Source: Actinomycetota bacterium
GTDB taxonomy: Bacteria > Actinomycetota > Actinomycetes > Propionibacteriales > Nocardioidaceae
Direction of reading: 5' to 3'
Assembly (NCBI GenBank): GCA_009701885.1
Contig: WLJH01000002.1
Span: forward strand, 62,001-126,000
Length of the DNA stretch: 64,000 nucleotides
Shown: piece after piece, positions 7,995 to 15,357 of the stretch
Layout of the letters: each line of letters opens with the position of its first letter
Numbering within the stretch: the stretch's first letter is position 1
Notes under the pieces: model-generated
What the model saw: the letters and a program-made list of their open reading frames with translations, nothing else
What the model was told of the DNA's origin: nothing
Databases searched by the model: none
Program-made: the position numbers and the translations under genes

Positions 7995-9752
7995 GTGACG
8001 ACCCGCCGCGAGGAGCCCGCTGCCGCCCGCGGCACCGCAGCCCGGTCCGCCGGTCCGCTCGTCGGCGGCTACCAGCTGCTCACCAAGATCGGCGAGGGCG
8101 GCATGGGCGTGGTCCACCTCGCCCGCCGCGAGGACGGCGAGCGGGTCGCGCTGAAGGTCCTGCGCCCCCAGGTCGTCGGCGACGACGACGGCCGCGCCCG
8201 GCTGGACCGTGAGGTCGACTCGCTCTCGCGCGTGCACAGCCGCTGGGTCGCCGAGATCGTCGACGCCGACCCGTGGGCCGAGGTCCCGTGGATCGCCACC
8301 CGCTACGTCCCCGGACTCTCGTTGCACGACCACGTGCTGGAGGAGGGGCCGCTGCACGGAGCCGACCTGCTGTGGTTCGCCGGCTGCCTGGCCGAGGGGC
8401 TCGACGCCGTCCACGCGGCGGGGGTGCTGCACCGCGACGTGAAGCCCTCCAACGTGCTGATGGAGGGCCGCACGCCCATCCTCATCGACTTCGGCCTGGC
8501 CAAGCTCGCCGACGACCCGCGGATGACCCAGGCGGGGTGGCTGATCGGCACCCCGGGCTACCTCGCGCCCGAGATCCTCCACGGCGACGACGCCACCGAG
8601 GCCTCCGACGTGCACGCCTGGGCCGCCACGGTCGCGTACGCCGGCACCGGCCGCGCCCCCTTCGGCCGCGGCCCCTCGGCCGCGGTCATGGACCGGGTCC
8701 GCCGCGGCGAGCACGACCTCACCGGGCTGACCGGTGACCTGGCGCGGGTCGTCGCCGCGGCCCTCGACCCCGACCCGGGCCGGCGTCCCGAGCTGTGGGA
8801 GGTGCTGGACTGGCTGCGACCCCAGACCACCCGGGTCCGCCGCCTGGGGCGTGGCGCGGTCGTCCCACCGCCGCCCGTGCCTGACGACCTGGCAGACGGC
8901 CTGGCGGGCGACCAGGGGTCGGCGGAGCCGGACGAGACGTTCCCGTGGCAGCCGGCCGCGACGCCGTACGACCCGACGCGGGTGGGCGAGGAGCCTCTCG
9001 AGGCCCCCCCGGGCACCCGGGTGCTCTCCTTCGACGAGGACACCCGGCACCAGCACGTCCCGGTGTGGGACGACGACCCGTACGCACGGCCCGAGCGGTT
9101 CGACGACCAGCCCTACCCCTACCCGCGGCCGGACCACCCCGGCTGGGACGAGGACCCCGCCGCGCCGCGCGTGCCGGTGCTCGAGCGGGCGCGCCGCGCG
9201 GTGCTCGTCGCGCTGCTCGGGGGCGCGGCCACGGTGCTGGTCGTCGCGGCCCCGCTGCTGACCGTCTCGGGCCTGCTGCTGGTCACCTGGCTGCTGCGCA
9301 GCGGCTCCCTGGCCGCGAGCACCGTCGGTGCGCGGCGCGAGGTGCGCGGCCGGCGCTGGTACGACGGCCCCCGACTGCTCCTCGGCGCGCCCTGGGACCT
9401 GCTCCGCTCGATCCCCTCGACCCTCGTGCTGCAGCTGTGGTCGCTCGGCCTCGCGCTCGCGGCCGGGTTGCTCTGCTACGCCCTGGCCCTCGACGTGCGA
9501 CCCACGCTCGCCGTCACCGGCGCGGTCCTCGTCGGCTCGCTGTGGTGGGGGCCCGGAGGCAGCCGCGTCCGCTCGCCCCTGTGGCGCTGCGTCCGCCCGG
9601 TCTCGGCCACCCCCGGCGCGTGGGCGTTCGGGGTCGGCGTGCTCGCCCTGCTCATCGGCGCGGCGGCGTACGTCGCCCTGACCGGGACGGACTGGACCCC
9701 GCTCGACTCGCGTCCCTTCGCGGGGGCCGTGGTCTCCTCGCCGCTGCGCTGA
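7995..9752 (+). CDS. Membrane-anchored Ser/Thr protein kinase
   Basis: A 585-residue Hanks-type kinase. The kinase domain spans about residues 24-280: glycine loop IGEGGMG (32-38), ATP-anchoring Lys54 in VALKVL, catalytic HRDVKPSN (Asp148), DFG at 165-167 and APE at 191-193. A Pro/Asp-rich linker of about 120 residues follows. The C-terminal 190 residues contain four or so hydrophobic segments instead of the single helix plus PASTA repeats seen in PknB, so this is not the cell-division kinase. TATCCT at 7983-7988 ends 6 nt before GTG 7995, indicating a leaderless start. No partner phosphatase of the PP2C type is adjacent; the preceding gene is a phosphoesterase. The input signal is unknown. 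Confidence 0.9.
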   Translation: MTTRREEPAAARGTAARSAGPLVGGYQLLTKIGEGGMGVVHLARREDGERVALKVLRPQVVGDDDGRARLDREVDSLSRVHSRWVAEIVDADPWAEVPWIATRYVPGLSLHDHVLEEGPLHGADLLWFAGCLAEGLDAVHAAGVLHRDVKPSNVLMEGRTPILIDFGLAKLADDPRMTQAGWLIGTPGYLAPEILHGDDATEASDVHAWAATVAYAGTGRAPFGRGPSAAVMDRVRRGEHDLTGLTGDLARVVAAALDPDPGRRPELWEVLDWLRPQTTRVRRLGRGAVVPPPPVPDDLADGLAGDQGSAEPDETFPWQPAATPYDPTRVGEEPLEAPPGTRVLSFDEDTRHQHVPVWDDDPYARPERFDDQPYPYPRPDHPGWDEDPAAPRVPVLERARRAVLVALLGGAATVLVVAAPLLTVSGLLLVTWLLRSGSLAASTVGARREVRGRRWYDGPRLLLGAPWDLLRSIPSTLVLQLWSLGLALAAGLLCYALALDVRPTLAVTGAVLVGSLWWGPGGSRVRSPLWRCVRPVSATPGAWAFGVGVLALLIGAAAYVALTGTDWTPLDSRPFAGAVVSSPLR

Positions 9753-9763
9753 GGAGTCCGCGA

Positions 9764-9835
9764 GCGGGGATAGTCCGCACGCCCACGCAGGTTTCGCGAG
9801 CGTCAAACCTGCCTGCGCGTGCGGACTATCCCCGC
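9764..9835. repeat. Large imperfect palindrome, 31-bp arms
   Basis: The arms at 9764-9794 and 9805-9835 are inverted copies matching at 29 of 31 positions, with a 10-nt loop. The outer 19 bp are perfect, starting GCGGGGATAGTCC. It begins 11 bp after the kinase stop and lies upstream of the cimA leader peptide. It may end kinase transcription, or it may be a REP-like or mobile palindrome. Confidence 0.75.
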
Positions 9836-9906
9836 TGCTCGCCTTCACGAGACCTACCCGTGAGACGCCCGTCCCACCAGCCGGACATCCGTGGCACACT
9901 CGAAGC

Positions 9907-9936
9907 GTGCAGCACATCCGTACCATCATTCGCTAG
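9907..9936 (+). CDS. Isoleucine-rich leader peptide of cimA
   Basis: A 9-codon frame starting at GTG, (M)QHIRTIIR, ending in TAG. Three of nine codons are Ile (ATC, ATC, ATT) and one is Thr. CACACT at 9895-9900 ends 6 nt before the GTG, matching the leaderless pattern in this window. A stem-loop and then an intrinsic terminator follow before cimA. Because CimA commits carbon to isoleucine, an Ile-sensing leader is the expected control. The sequence elements are direct observations; stalling and attenuation are inferred. Confidence 0.65.
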   Translation: MQHIRTIIR

Positions 9937-9961
9937 CGCGACCGGCACCCGCCGGCCGCGC
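9936..9961 (+). promoter_or_regulatory. First stem-loop of the cimA attenuator
   Basis: GCGCG-A-CCGGC (9936-9946), loop ACCC, GCCGG-C-CGCGC (9951-9961): ten pairs with one mismatch. It starts at the leader-peptide stop codon, so a ribosome in that region would melt it. It is a candidate sensing element upstream of the terminator. Confidence 0.5.
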
Positions 9962-9963
9962 CA

Positions 9964-9988
9964 CCTCTCGTCCGCGAGAGGTTTTTTT
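9964..9988 (+). terminator. Intrinsic terminator inside the cimA leader
   Basis: A perfect 7-bp stem, CCTCTCG (9964-9970) with CGAGAGG (9975-9981), loop TCCG, followed directly by seven T residues (9982-9988). This is the clearest canonical rho-independent terminator I saw in the window. It lies between the Ile leader peptide and cimA, 38 bp before the cimA start, so it would block the gene unless read through. Confidence 0.85.
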
Positions 9989-10026
9989 GTGCCCGCACCC
10001 CGCAGCCCCGACCCGGAGACCGACCC

Positions 10027-11613
10027 ATGGACCTGCACGGCGCGTTCCACGTCTACGACACGACCCTGCGCGACGGCGCGCAGCAGGAGGGTCTGAACCT
10101 CTCCGTCGCCGACAAGCTCAACATCGCCCGGCAGCTCGACGGGCTCGGGGTCGGGTACATCGAGGGCGGCTGGCCGGGCGCCAACCCCAAGGACACCGAG
10201 TTCTTCCGGCGCGCAGCCAGCGAGCTGGACCTGCAGCACGCCAGGCTCGCGGCCTTCGGCGCCACGCGTCGGGCGGGCGTCGCCGCGGCCGACGACCCGC
10301 TGGTCGCCGCGCTGCGCGACAGCGGCGCCTCGGTCGTGACGCTGGTCGCGAAGTCGCACGACCGGCACGTGGAGCTCGCGCTGCGGACGACGCTGGAGGA
10401 GAACCTCGCGATGGTGCGCGACACGATCGAGCACCTGCGCGAGCACGGCCAGACGGTCTTCCTGGACGCCGAGCACTTCTTCGACGGCTACCGCGCCAAC
10501 CGGGACTACGCGATCGAGGTGCTGCGCACGGCGTACGAAGCGGGCGCCGAGGTCGCCGCCCTCTGCGACACCAACGGCGGCATGCTCCCGAGCTGGGTCG
10601 GCGACGTGGTCGACGACGTCATCTCCACCACGGGCGGCCGGGTCGGCATCCACTGCCACAACGACACCGGCTGCGCGGTCGCCAACTCCCTGGCCGCCGT
10701 CGACGCCGGCGCGACCCACGTCCAGGGCACGATCAACGGCTACGGCGAGCGCACCGGCAACGCCGACCTCATCTCCGTCGTCGCGAACCTCGAGCTCAAG
10801 CTCGACCGCGCCGTCCTGCCCCCGGGCCTGCTCTCCGAGGCCACCCGGATCGCGCACGCGGTCGCCGAGGTCACCAACGTCCCGCCCGCCTCGCGCCAGC
10901 CGTACGTCGGCACCTCGGCCTTCGCCCACAAGGCCGGTCTGCACGCGAGCGCGATCAAGGTCGACCCGGACCTCTACCAGCACATGGACCCCGCCGGTGT
11001 CGGCAACGACATGAGGCTGCTCGTCTCTGACATGGCCGGCCGCGCCTCGATCGAGCTCAAGGGTCGCGAGCTCGGCTTCGACCTCTCCGGGGACAGGGAC
11101 CTCGTCACCCGGATCACCGAGCGGGTCAAGGTGCTGGAGAGCCGCGGCTACACGTTCGAGGCCGCCGACGCCTCCTTCGAGCTGCTGCTGGTCGAGGAGG
11201 TCGAGGGGCACCGCCCGTCGTACGTCGACGTGGAGTCGTGGCGCGTCATCACCGAGACGCAGCCGGGGCCGGGCAAGGAGGCCCTGTCGGAGGCGACGGT
11301 GAAGCTCACCGCAGCCGGCGTGCGCTACGTCGTCACCGGCGAGGGCAACGGCCCGGTCAACGCGCTCGACCAGGCGCTGCGCCAGGCCATCGGCCAGGCG
11401 TACCCGGAGGTCGCCAAGCTCGAGCTCATCGACTACAAGGTGCGCATCCTCGACCAGGGCCACGGCACCGACGCGATCACCCGCGTGCTCATCGAGACCT
11501 CCGACGGGGTCTCGTCGTGGTGGACCGTGGGCGTGGGCCACAACGTCGTCGAGGCCTCCTGGGAGGCGCTGCTCGACGCCGTCACCTTCGGGCTGCGGCG
11601 TCACCACCGCTGA
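10027..11613 (+). CDS. cimA: Citramalate synthase
   Basis: A 528-residue enzyme condensing pyruvate with acetyl-CoA to (R)-citramalate, the first step of the threonine-independent isoleucine pathway. It has the HMGL-like TIM barrel with TTLRDGAQQE (Arg15, Asp16), metal-binding HCHND (His209, His211), and GTINGYGERTGN. It ends with the regulatory LeuA-dimerization domain, where isoleucine feedback is expected (RYVVTGEGNGPVNALDQALR and later). The length and the TYDTTLRDG-like start fit the CimA/NifV-like branch rather than LeuA. A GGAGA ribosome site precedes ATG 10027. The upstream leader peptide and terminator support isoleucine control. Downstream products would pass through LeuCD and LeuB, also encoded here. 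Confidence 0.93.
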   Translation: MDLHGAFHVYDTTLRDGAQQEGLNLSVADKLNIARQLDGLGVGYIEGGWPGANPKDTEFFRRAASELDLQHARLAAFGATRRAGVAAADDPLVAALRDSGASVVTLVAKSHDRHVELALRTTLEENLAMVRDTIEHLREHGQTVFLDAEHFFDGYRANRDYAIEVLRTAYEAGAEVAALCDTNGGMLPSWVGDVVDDVISTTGGRVGIHCHNDTGCAVANSLAAVDAGATHVQGTINGYGERTGNADLISVVANLELKLDRAVLPPGLLSEATRIAHAVAEVTNVPPASRQPYVGTSAFAHKAGLHASAIKVDPDLYQHMDPAGVGNDMRLLVSDMAGRASIELKGRELGFDLSGDRDLVTRITERVKVLESRGYTFEAADASFELLLVEEVEGHRPSYVDVESWRVITETQPGPGKEALSEATVKLTAAGVRYVVTGEGNGPVNALDQALRQAIGQAYPEVAKLELIDYKVRILDQGHGTDAITRVLIETSDGVSSWWTVGVGHNVVEASWEALLDAVTFGLRRHHR

Positions 11614-11635
11614 GCAGCCGTGGGCTGCTGCCGGT

Positions 11636-12235
11636 TCAGGCGTGCCCGGTGATCCGGCGCGCGAGGTCCTCCCAGCCGGCCAGCAGCCGCTCCACGTCGA
11701 AGCCGTCGCTGTGCAGCTGCTGATCGAGGATGGGGATCTCCAGGGGTGCCAGCAGCGCGGTGGCGAGGATCGGGAGGTCCCCGTCCACGCCCAGGGAGTC
11801 GAGCAGGTGGCGGACGTGCATCGCGGCGAAGGAGTACGCCCCGGCGGCCCGGCTGCCGCTGGCCCCAGCCGCGCGGATCAGGTCGGCGTGCACCAGGGTG
11901 GACTCCAGCCGCGAGCGTCCGAAGGCGAGCAGCCGCTCCCAGGGGTCCGGGCCCGGGCCCAGCGGGGGAGGTCCGGAGATGACCGAGGCCTGCCAGGCGG
12001 TCTCGGAGAAGTCCAGGACCGCTGCCATCAGTCCCTCGCGGGAGTCGAAGCGCCGGAAGACCGTGCCCTTGCCGACCCCGGCCGCCGCCGCGACGGCCTC
12101 CATCGTCACCGCGGCCACGCCCTGCTCCTCGACCAGCCGCCGGGCCGCGCACAGCAGCGCCTCGCGGTTGCGGGCGGCGTCCGCTCGCTCGGCCGTCGGC
12201 TGGTCGGCCATCGGCAGCAGGAGCGGGTCGGGCAT
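11636..12235 (-). CDS. TetR-family repressor
   Basis: A 199-residue regulator with an N-terminal helix-turn-helix (about residues 18-62; VTMEAVAAAAGVGKGTVFRRF) and an all-helical ligand domain. ATG 12235 is chosen: TAGGCT ends 7 nt before it, and an in-frame upstream ATG at 12343 would run into the divergent gene. It is divergent from the NADPH-dependent FMN-reductase gene, with a perfect 20-bp palindrome between them, so it most likely represses that gene and itself. The inducing ligand is unknown; oxidants or quinone-like compounds are a reasonable guess from the partner. The gene is convergent with cimA and ends 23 bp from it. Confidence 0.88.
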   Translation of the reverse strand: MPDPLLLPMADQPTAERADAARNREALLCAARRLVEEQGVAAVTMEAVAAAAGVGKGTVFRRFDSREGLMAAVLDFSETAWQASVISGPPPLGPGPDPWERLLAFGRSRLESTLVHADLIRAAGASGSRAAGAYSFAAMHVRHLLDSLGVDGDLPILATALLAPLEIPILDQQLHSDGFDVERLLAGWEDLARRITGHA

Positions 12236-12280
12236 GTCCTCCAGCCTAGTGAGAGGCGCTGCAACGTACGCCGGGAATGA

Positions 12281-12300
12281 AAACGGACCGCGGTCCGTTT
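12281..12300. promoter_or_regulatory. Perfect palindromic operator for the TetR repressor
   Basis: AAACGGACCGCGGTCCGTTT is an uninterrupted 20-bp palindrome lying between the TetR start (12235) and the reductase start (12333). Length, symmetry and place are those of a TetR-family operator. Binding is inferred. Confidence 0.8.
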
Positions 12301-12332
12301 GGCTCCTCGACCGCACCCACCCGAGGAGCCCC

Positions 12333-12905
12333 ATGAGCACCACCGCCCACCCCAGCGCCGCACCCGTCCGCGTCGCCGTCCTGCTCGGCAGCCTGCGCCA
12401 GGCCTCGGTGAACCGCCGCCTCGCCGAGCTGCTGCGTGACCAGGCGCCCGAAGGCGTCGAGGTCGAGATCGTCGAGGGTCTCGGCGAGCTGCCGTTCTAC
12501 AACGAGGAGGTCGACACCGCCGACGCGCCCGCCGCCGTGCGTCGCGTCCGGGAGGCCGTGGCCGCCGCAGACCGCGTCATCGCGGTCACCCCGGAGTACA
12601 ACGGCACGATGCCGGCCGTCCTCAACAACGCCCTCGACTGGCTGTCGCGGCCGTACGGCCAGGGCGCCATCGTCGGCAAGCCCTTCGGTGTCGTGGGCAC
12701 CACCCCGACGCCGTACGGCGGCAGGTGGGCGCACGCCGACGCCGCGCGCTCCGCGGGCATCGCCGGCGCGCAGGTCGTCGAGGCGGTCGTCGTCTCCCAG
12801 CCCGGTGTGGGCGTCGACGTCCTCGCCGACGACGAGGTGCGCACCCGGCTGCTCGACGCCCTGCGGCTGCTCGTGGACGCCCAGCCGGCCGCCGCGGCGG
12901 CCTGA
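12333..12905 (+). CDS. NADPH-dependent FMN reductase family protein
   Basis: A 190-residue flavodoxin-fold protein. The FMN phosphate loop LLGSLRQASVNRRL is at about residues 15-28, and the family signature PEYNGTMPAVLNNALDWLSRP follows, with GTTPTPYGGRWAH near the C-terminal third. Members reduce FMN, quinones, azo dyes or metals with NAD(P)H. GAGGAG stands just before ATG 12333. Expression is probably controlled by the divergent TetR repressor through the palindrome at 12281-12300. The physiological substrate cannot be told from sequence. Confidence 0.85.
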   Translation: MSTTAHPSAAPVRVAVLLGSLRQASVNRRLAELLRDQAPEGVEVEIVEGLGELPFYNEEVDTADAPAAVRRVREAVAAADRVIAVTPEYNGTMPAVLNNALDWLSRPYGQGAIVGKPFGVVGTTPTPYGGRWAHADAARSAGIAGAQVVEAVVVSQPGVGVDVLADDEVRTRLLDALRLLVDAQPAAAAA

Positions 12906-13031
12906 CCGCTGGTCGGAGGGGGTGGGCCGGCGCCACGCGGCACTGCTGACACTGGCCCGCCCCCGCGCAGTTCTCCACAGGACGACACCCGAGACGACCG
13001 AGAGGGGGTCGACTCGCCCTAGCCTGAGGGC

Positions 13032-13457
13032 GTGACCCACCCTCTCGGACCCCCGCCCCCGCCCCCGCACCTGCAGCCGCACCAGCCCCCGGCGTACGCC
13101 GGTGCCCCGCACCAGCCGCACGCACGGGGGCCGGTGCGGGCCGGCGACGTGGTCGCCACCGTCCTGGTCCTGCTGGTCCTGGCGGTGGTCGGCCTGCTCG
13201 CGTCCGTTGTGGGCGTGGCCGGCGTCGTCGACGTCGACCAGAACTGCGGGCCCGAGGACTGCACGCGCGCGGTCGCGTTCCTGGGCACCGCGGTCGTCGT
13301 CGCCTCGCCCTGGTTGGCGCTGCTCCCGCTCGGATCGTGGGCGGTGGTCCGGCTGGTGCGGCGGCGCAGCGCCTGGTGGGTCGCCCTCCTGGCGCTGCCC
13401 CTGGGGGTGCTCCTCTTCACGCTGGGTGTCCTGGTGGTGGTCGTCGCCGGCGGCTGA
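13032..13457 (+). CDS. Small membrane protein with proline-rich N-terminus
   Basis: A 141-residue protein not recognised as a named family. A Pro/His-rich N-terminal 35 residues is followed by a hydrophobic helix (about 40-65), a short loop with two Cys (CGPEDC), a second helix, an RRRSAWW turn and a third helix at the C-terminus. TAGCCT at 13020-13025 ends 6 nt before GTG 13032, so a leaderless start is likely. The next gene encodes a similar protein: both share the Cys-containing loop, a GxWAVVRxVR(R)xRSAWWV turn and the final helix, so they are tandem paralogues. A structural or stress role in the membrane is possible, but nothing shows it. Confidence 0.7.
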   Translation: MTHPLGPPPPPPHLQPHQPPAYAGAPHQPHARGPVRAGDVVATVLVLLVLAVVGLLASVVGVAGVVDVDQNCGPEDCTRAVAFLGTAVVVASPWLALLPLGSWAVVRLVRRRSAWWVALLALPLGVLLFTLGVLVVVVAGG

Positions 13458-13548
13458 GGTCCCCCGTGATGCCTGGTCGTGCGGGACGTCCGCCGACCAG
13501 CGCGCGGGATCGGCCACGACACGGGCCGTGCGCCGCTAGCGTCGTGCC

Positions 13549-13929
13549 GTGAGCACGAGCAGCCTCGCGGCCGGCGGTCCCGGCGCCCCGCCTCCCGCCA
13601 AGGACCGCACCGCCGACGTGGTCATCACGATCATCGAGCTGCTGTTGCTCCTCGCCGGCGGCCTGCTCCTCTCCTTCGCCGGGCTCTTCCTCGTCTTCGC
13701 GTCTGACTCGTGCGGCTCTGGCACCACCGAGTGCTCGACCGACCTCATCGCCCTCGGCGTCGCCGTGGCGGCCGGTGGCCCCTGGGTGCCGATCCTCGGG
13801 ATGGGTGGCTGGGCGGTCGTGCGCATGGTCCGCGGCCGCAGCGCCTGGTGGGTCCCCCTGGCCACCGTCCCGGTCGCCTGCCTCGTCTTCGCCCTGGGTG
13901 CGGCGCTGGCCTTCAACGGCGCCTCCTGA
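13549..13929 (+). CDS. Small membrane protein, paralogue of the preceding gene
   Basis: A 126-residue protein with three hydrophobic segments, a Cys-containing loop (CGSGTTEC) and the turn GGWAVVRMVRGRSAWWV that it shares with the gene just upstream. The proline-rich N-terminal extension of that neighbour is replaced by a shorter Ala/Gly/Pro stretch. TAGCGT at 13537-13542 ends 6 nt before GTG 13549, so this copy has its own leaderless promoter although it follows its paralogue by only 91 bp. The family is not one I can name. The amidase gene follows with another separate box. Confidence 0.7.
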   Translation: MSTSSLAAGGPGAPPPAKDRTADVVITIIELLLLLAGGLLLSFAGLFLVFASDSCGSGTTECSTDLIALGVAVAAGGPWVPILGMGGWAVVRMVRGRSAWWVPLATVPVACLVFALGAALAFNGAS

Positions 13930-13965
13930 CCCGGGTCGGGACGAGAGGAGGGCTAGGTTCGGGCC

Positions 13966-15357
13966 ATGGCCGAGCTGCACGACCTGACCGCCCTCGAGCA
14001 GGGCGCGGCGATCGCCGCCGGAGAGGTGAGCAGCGCCGAGCTGGTCGAGCACTACCTGGAGCGGATCGCCGCGCGTGACGACGTCGGCGCCTTCGTGACC
14101 GTCACCGCCGACCAGGCCCGTGAGCGGGCCAGGTCGGCCGGCCCCGGGGCCGGGCCGCTCAGCGGCGTGCCGACCGCCGTCAAGGACCTCAATGCCACGG
14201 CCGGTGTGCGCACGACCTTCGGCTCCGCGGCGTACGACGACTTCGTGCCCGAGGTCTCCGACGGCGTCGTGCTCGCGATGGAGGCCGCCGGGCTGGTGAG
14301 CCTGGGCAAGACGGCGACCCCGGAGTTCGGGTCGCCCTGCTACACCGAGCCGGACGGCCGCCCGCCGAGCGTCACGCCGTGGGACCGCACCCGCACCGCC
14401 GGAGGCTCCTCGGGCGGGGCGGCCGCCGCCGTGGCCGCCGGGCTGGTGCCGCTCGCGCAGGGCTCCGACGGCGGCGGGTCGATCCGCATCCCGGCCTCGT
14501 GCTGCGGGCTGGTCGGCCTCAAGCCGTCCCGTGGCCGCGTCAGCGGCTCGCCGATGTACGGCGACCCGGTCGGCCTCGCCACCGCCGGCCCGATCGCCCG
14601 GACCGTCCGCGACGCGGCCGCGATGCTCGACGTGCTGGCCGTCCGCCGCCCCGGCGACCCCTACTTCGCGCCGCCCGAGCCGGGCACCTTCCTCGCCGCC
14701 GCCGAGCGGGAACCCGGCCGGCTGCGCATCGCCCGGTTCGTCGAGCCGGTCATCACCGACGCGACCGTCGATCCCGAGGTGCGCCGCGCCTGGGAGGACG
14801 CCTCGCTGCTGCTCGAGTCGCTCGGCCACGAGGTGGAGGACGTCCCGGTCCCGCTCGGTCGCGACGCCGTGCCGTTCTTCGAGGTCTGCTGGTCGGTGCT
14901 GACCGCGCTCTCGCCGGCACCTCCGGGCCGTGAGCAGCTGCTGCGGCCGCTGACCCGCTGGCTCGGCGACCGCGGCCGCGCGCTCAGCGCCCCCGAGTTC
15001 GGCCTCGCGATCGGTGCGGTGCGGCGGCACGCGGCGGCCGCCCTGGAGCAGCTGGCGGCGTACGACGCGGTGCTGACGCCCACGCTCGCGGTGCCGCCGG
15101 TGCCGGTCGGGGCGTTGCGCGACGACGAGCACCCCGAGCGCGACTTCGAGGCGCAGAAGGCCTTCACGCCCTGGACCTCGGCGTGGAACGTCACCGGCAT
15201 GCCGGCGGTCTCGCTGCCGCTGCACCAGACCCCGGACGGGTTGCCGGTCGGGGTGATGCTCGCCGCCCGTCCTGCTGAGGACGCGCTGCTGCTCTCGCTC
15301 GCCGCCCAGGTCGAGGCGGCCGCGCCCTGGCACGACCGGAGGCCGCCCGGGTGGTGA
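13966..15357 (+). CDS. Amidase (amidase-signature family)
   Basis: A 463-residue hydrolase with the Ser-cisSer-Lys triad of the amidase-signature family: Lys73 in TAVKDLN, the cis-Ser near 149 in AGGSSGGAAA, and the nucleophile Ser172 in GSDGGGSIRIPAS. Such enzymes hydrolyse amides of carboxylic acids; the length suggests a stand-alone amidase rather than GatA, which would have gatB and gatC nearby and is normally longer. TAGGTT at 13954-13959 ends 6 nt before ATG 13966. The acetyltransferase gene overlaps the end of this gene by 4 bp and is probably co-translated. The substrate is unknown. Confidence 0.9.
   Translation: MAELHDLTALEQGAAIAAGEVSSAELVEHYLERIAARDDVGAFVTVTADQARERARSAGPGAGPLSGVPTAVKDLNATAGVRTTFGSAAYDDFVPEVSDGVVLAMEAAGLVSLGKTATPEFGSPCYTEPDGRPPSVTPWDRTRTAGGSSGGAAAAVAAGLVPLAQGSDGGGSIRIPASCCGLVGLKPSRGRVSGSPMYGDPVGLATAGPIARTVRDAAAMLDVLAVRRPGDPYFAPPEPGTFLAAAEREPGRLRIARFVEPVITDATVDPEVRRAWEDASLLLESLGHEVEDVPVPLGRDAVPFFEVCWSVLTALSPAPPGREQLLRPLTRWLGDRGRALSAPEFGLAIGAVRRHAAAALEQLAAYDAVLTPTLAVPPVPVGALRDDEHPERDFEAQKAFTPWTSAWNVTGMPAVSLPLHQTPDGLPVGVMLAARPAEDALLLSLAAQVEAAAPWHDRRPPGW

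Noticed and set aside
6255..9929. A 1224-codon open frame on the minus strand
   Set aside because: Antisense to the phosphoesterase and kinase genes, which have full sets of motifs. The translated sequence has no domain and is repetitive.
13966..15357. Amidase as GatA of the Glu-tRNA(Gln) amidotransferase
   Set aside because: No gatB or gatC nearby, and the start and C-terminal parts do not follow GatA. The general amidase label is safer.
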